Assembly (NCBI RefSeq): GCF_009730915.1
Contig: NC_052480.1
Coordinates: 682,001 to 746,000, forward strand
Length of the DNA: 64,000 nucleotides
DNA from: Dioscorea cayenensis subsp. rotundata
Lineage: Eukaryota; Streptophyta; Magnoliopsida; Dioscoreales; Dioscoreaceae
Direction of reading: 5' to 3'
Part shown: piece by piece, positions 60,811-64,000 of the stretch
Layout of the letters: each line of letters starts with the position of its first letter
How positions within the stretch are numbered: the first letter of the stretch is position 1
The notes under the pieces: generated by a model
What the model was told of the DNA's origin: nothing
Seen by the model: the letters and a program-made list of their open reading frames with translations, nothing else
Databases searched by the model: none
Position numbers and translations under genes: made by a program

Positions 60811-61245
60811 TAATGCAGAAATGCATGTACGAAAGTGGGATGCCATCATTGGAAAGTGATGAATGAGGGATCCAAGGAGATGAGCAATCTTTGTGTGTGA
60901 TGTTTCAGATCAAGGGAGAAGGCCTGTTGCATATATAGGGCTCCATTAGTCATGTGCATCATTAATTACCTTTTTTTTTTTAAACATCTTTTATATAAAC
61001 CAAGTTGAATGGTATGCTAGGTATAGAAGAGGAGAGGCTGTTCAAAAAGGAGAGTGCATGCAAGGAGAGCCACATAGAATTCAAAGGAGAGAATGAGAAT
61101 AATAAGAGATAAGATGATGATGCTTCCTGATCAGAGGATTGTGCTTTTGGTGTTTGTTGGGTTGTTGTCTCAAAGGATTTCATGGAGGTCACTGAGCTTT
61201 TTCTTATCATGCAGGCATGATTGACTGGGTGCAATCACCCTGCAC

Positions 61246-61249
<4 letters not shown>

Positions 61250-61306
<57 letters not shown>
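61250..61306. repeat. Long TA microsatellite
   Basis: About 57 bp of perfect TA dinucleotides. Confidence 0.95.
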
Positions 61307-61307
<1 letters not shown>

Positions 61308-61541
61308 CCTATTAATTATATATCTATCTCGCTGTCTCATTGTGGCAAACCATGCATGGGGGACCAAGAACTATATATGTATTAAGGCTAGCTAATTTAT
61401 AGTTTTAGGGTTAATGTTAATAATCAACATGCATTTGATCTTAAGCCAGTAATGCATGTCTTCTCTCTTATGGATCCAATCCTAATTAAGAGGGGATCCA
61501 TCCTGATTAAGAGTCTCTTAGTCCAATGCAAGACTCTCTAA

Positions 61542-61544
61542 CTG

Positions 61545-61576
<32 letters not shown>
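61542..61576. repeat. AAT microsatellite
   Basis: About 34 bp of ATA/AAT units. Confidence 0.9.
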
Positions 61577-62149
61577 CTGATGATCAAGCTATAATTATTT
61601 TAATTAAGGTGCGCAAACCACATTTATTAACAACCTTGAAATAAGGTATTTGTTATATTACAAAACACTCCCTTTAATAGTTTAATTATATAGCTAGCTA
61701 GCTAGCCTATATGTTTCTTTTGCTCTAACTTTAGACCATTGAATAAAATCATATATATAGAGAGATAGAGAGATAGAGAGAGATAGTACTAACATATAAT
61801 GATTTCATAATTGACTCATCACCAAATGTCTTGACTTGTAGAAAAATTCAGTGAAGAAGTCTTGTTAATAATTTTGAAGATAAATATCAAGTCTTCTCCG
61901 AAATTACAGCTTGTGATGCAACAAGTCCAATGATTAAAGAGAAGTACATACAACACCATTGAGAGAAGCTAGCACTCCATGTGCATTATTATCAACTTAA
62001 TCATGAAAATATCAATCTTTGTCATGTTTAATCACCAAAATTAAGATACAAAGCTTTCCTCTTAATTCTGTCTTACAACTAATTTTTGCAACAAAACATT
62101 CATGGTCATTAATCACCATTGATCATGTCCATTAATGTTAGATTATTAG

Positions 62150-62200
62150 TTTTTTTTTTTTTGGTAAAAGTGGATTAACCAAAACTTTATTCAAATAGAA
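62150..62200 (-). repeat. Dispersed 3'-end fragment (copy d)
   Basis: Minus-strand reading: TTGAATAAAGTTTTGGTTAA then TCCACTTTTACC and poly(A). It carries the shared AATAAA, TGGTTTA/TGGTTAA, CCACTTT, poly(A) order. Confidence 0.55.
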
Positions 62201-62649
62201 GAACTTATTCAAATAATAGAAGGAATAAGTACAAGCAAGAAACATAAACTAAAATTCGGGAAAAAAAATGTGTTAGATTATTAGTAATTCTTGAGCTTAT
62301 ATGTTTATTTTGTTGAGAATAATTAAGATTCAGCAAAACTTTGTGCCCCCTTAAAAAACAGATGGTTCTGATCCATTGTAAGCAAGTGGTTTGATTGAAG
62401 TGCACTAGTGCATGTACCTACCAACTTAAATTATTCTTTGAATGTTTCAGTGATTAGAGAATTTGGCCAATTGAACCGAATCTATCAGTGTCTAATTATC
62501 TTGCTCATATTGTCAGTCTGTCATGAATCATGCATGATCATCATGCAAAAGGACTTCGATCGTGTGCTACAGCATTAAAGTTTTTCTTTTCATATGAATT
62601 AATAATTAATTAACAAATAAAACTAGATAGGGTAGTTAAAAGCACAAAA

Positions 62650-62880
62650 CGACAGTCAACCATTGGATAGTCCAATGGTATTACACCAAAATATAAAGGG
62701 GGAGGTTATGGGTTCAAATCCCTCCCCCGGCAGTTCTCTGTACTGTTCATACATTGTTCATCCAGAATTCTTATATTATTCTTATACTGTACATACATTG
62801 TACATCCAGACTTCAGTACTGTTCAGAACTATTTACATTCATAAAAAAAAAAACACTTGTCGCCTATTATTAAAAAAAAT
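62650..62880 (+). mobile_element. tRNA-derived SINE-like element
   Basis: A-box-like GGATAGTCCAATGG (62665-62678) and B-box GGTTCAAATCC (62711-62721) are spaced as in tRNA genes, but the flanking sequence does not fold as a tRNA. The body contains an imperfect internal duplication (CATACATTGTTCATCCAGA and CATACATTGTACATCCAGA). The 3' end has CTTGTCGCCT and poly(A) (62872-62879). CACAAA at 62643-62648 and 62881-62886 is a possible target duplication. Confidence 0.7.
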
Positions 62881-63376
62881 CACAAAGCAAGACATAAACC
62901 TTAATCAGAGTATCTAAGTAATAAGTGCCCAAAGATACAAATAAAAGAACCGAAATATCTAAAAGTATGTGTATATATATATATATATATATAGTAAATC
63001 AACTTCTTAAATTATAAGAATAGATATCATAAATACTCCATTTTACACACACATATATATCCTTGGGTAAATTAATGTTGTATTATTGCACTAAATCATT
63101 TAAACTACTTTTTTGAGAGGGAAAAAAATTATGCTCTCACTGAGATAGCAATAATTGATTTTAGAACTATAATTGTATGGATAAATTTATTTTCTTAAAT
63201 AATTATAACAAAAATAATGTAAAACAAAAATAATAAAAGATGCTCCATTTATTTTTATTAATTATCGATTGATTATGAGCATTTGATTTCAATATATGCC
63301 TTCTTAAAATTGCTATTTTGTGTATTTTTGATGATAGCTGACAGATTATCTCATCTAACAGTTATTTCTTATGCAA

Positions 63377-63422
63377 TTTTTTTTTTTTGCTGAAAGTCAA
63401 TAAACCACTAATTTATTGAACA
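63377..63422 (-). repeat. Dispersed 3'-end fragment (copy e)
   Basis: Minus-strand reading: TTCAATAAATTAGTGGTTTA then TTGACTTTCAGC and poly(A). Close to copy c in order and spacing. Confidence 0.6.
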
Positions 63423-63702
63423 GAGCATCACATGGACACAAAGAAAATTTTATAGATTTATCCTTGATTATTGTGTTTCACTATTGTTTATTAATGTTTA
63501 ACACACTTTATAACTTTGTATAAGATGACAACATCCGCAAATCCAACGACACAGTTGGGCATCCTTACATGTTGTGCCCTCGCGCACGTGTGTCATCTTT
63601 CCAATTCAAACTTTATAATTCTATAACCTACACATAAATATATGCATAATTTTAAAATTTATAAGTGAGCATCTACTTTAATTCACAAAATTCACCAAAT
63701 CA

Positions 63703-63762
63703 ACTGGGCTTCAGCCCACATTAAACCCCTGTAAAAAGCCCAGAGGCCTCAGGCCCATTATC
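63703..63762 (+). promoter_or_regulatory. Site II-like element cluster upstream of the last gene
   Basis: Within 60 bp lie TGGGCT, AGCCCA, AGCCCA again and GGCCCA (ACTGGGCTTCAGCCCACA, AAAGCCCAGAGG, CAGGCCCATTA). TGGGCC/T words bound by TCP factors are typical of plant promoters for ribosomal, mitochondrial and cell-cycle genes. They lie about 205-265 bp before the ATG at 63969. Confidence 0.6.
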
Positions 63763-63923
63763 ATAAATGAAAATCAAAATTCTAAAAAAGTCATGTATTA
63801 TATTTAAATTCTAAAAATTTAAATATATACATATTGACAAATTTACCCCTCCTATCACCCCTAAATTACACCCCCAAAAAGTTCCAATTTTTAAAATCAC
63901 TGTAAAGAGATTCACAGAATCAC

Positions 63924-63960
63924 ATCTCTCTCTCTCTCTCTCGATCGATCGATCGATCTC
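63924..63960 (+). repeat. CT and GATC repeats in the 5' leader
   Basis: A run of CT dinucleotides is followed by about four TCGA/GATC units ending just before the start codon of the partial gene. CT-rich leaders are common near plant transcription starts. Confidence 0.8.
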
Positions 63961-63968
63961 CGGCCGCC

Positions 63969-64000
63969 ATGAGAAGCGTCTCCAAGCTCGGAATCCCTTT
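63969..64000 (+). CDS. Start of a gene cut by the window end
   Basis: ATG in the context CGGCCGCCATGAG opens MRSVSKLGIPF before the window stops. Support comes from the clean leader, the CT-rich tract, the site II cluster upstream and the shift to GC-richer codons. The short basic/Ser start would suit an organellar presequence, in line with the site II promoter, but ten residues cannot identify it. Confidence 0.5.
   Translation, partial: MRSVSKLGIP

Larger units (their letters stand above)
55081..63700. other. Gene-free region of nearly 9 kb, microsatellite-rich
   Basis: No protein gene was recognised on either strand; frames here are AT- or dinucleotide-driven. It holds long TA, CT, GA, TG and AAT arrays, three copies of a dispersed 3'-end motif and one SINE (all listed). 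I checked by eye for common conserved plant microRNA sequences and saw none. Part of it may regulate the SMXL gene or encode non-coding RNA; nothing in the sequence decides this. Confidence 0.5.

Noticed and set aside
62650-62740. Possible functional tRNA gene
   Set aside because: A and B boxes are present, but the ends do not pair into an acceptor stem and the sequence continues into a poly(A)-ended SINE body.
55081-63700. Conserved microRNA precursor
   Set aside because: Looked by eye for common families (such as miR156, 159, 160, 164, 166, 167, 169, 171, 172, 319, 390, 396, 399); no match was seen.

Overview
This is AT-rich nuclear DNA of a flowering plant. The evidence is spliceosomal GT-AG introns with T-rich acceptors, plant-only protein families (OVATE, GIR-type repressor, SMAX1-like, plant PHD/GNAT protein, plastid DUF1279 protein) and many TA, GA and ATT microsatellites. 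I cannot fix the species. No rRNA, complete tRNA, CRISPR or bacterial-type operon was seen.

Layout. 1 to about 5,300 is a gene-free repeat island. CpG-containing blocks alternate with spacers full of TTAAAC/GTTTAA words, with a tandem 297-bp unit at the left end and a diverged direct repeat about 2.1 kb apart at the right. Then follow twelve gene models with readable protein evidence, of which one is cut by the window end, plus one weak candidate: a TLDc-domain protein (minus, 6160-9252); a small membrane/coiled-coil protein (plus, 10842-12859); a GIR-type zinc-ribbon repressor (plus, 15647-15976); an RRM + zinc-knuckle SR-like protein (minus, 18372-20354, 5' exon near 21.7 kb) sharing a short divergent promoter with the weakly supported transcription unit (plus, from 22026); a CAF1 deadenylase (plus, 25654-26529); an OVATE family protein (plus, 27787-28440); a 12-exon LDAH-like lipase (minus, 29645-32475); an 80-residue protein of unknown function (plus, 35880-36122); a 14-exon E2F (plus, 37289-40938); a plastid DUF1279 protein (minus, 41301-42045), tail to tail with E2F; a 1134-residue PHD/GNAT chromatin protein (plus, 44588-49885); a SMXL3/4/5-type protein (plus, 52174-55080); a gene-free, microsatellite-rich stretch of nearly 9 kb; and the first codons of one more gene (plus, from 63969).

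The genes do not form a pathway; each has its own promoter. Common themes are nuclear regulation (E2F, PHD/GNAT, SMXL, OFP, GIR) and RNA metabolism (CAF1, SR-like protein). Exon models were built by hand by joining frames across GT-AG (once GC-AG) boundaries; all multi-exon models keep one open frame throughout.

Mobile DNA includes two tRNA-derived SINE-like copies that share a 3' tail word, a possible third, a 117-bp MITE, and five dispersed poly(A)-ended fragments sharing one 3'-end motif. I found nothing I would call a wholly new system. The least explained items are the left-hand repeat island, a perfect 32-bp palindrome at 29225, a perfect 13-bp hairpin at 17903, and E2F-type sites in front of the E2F gene.
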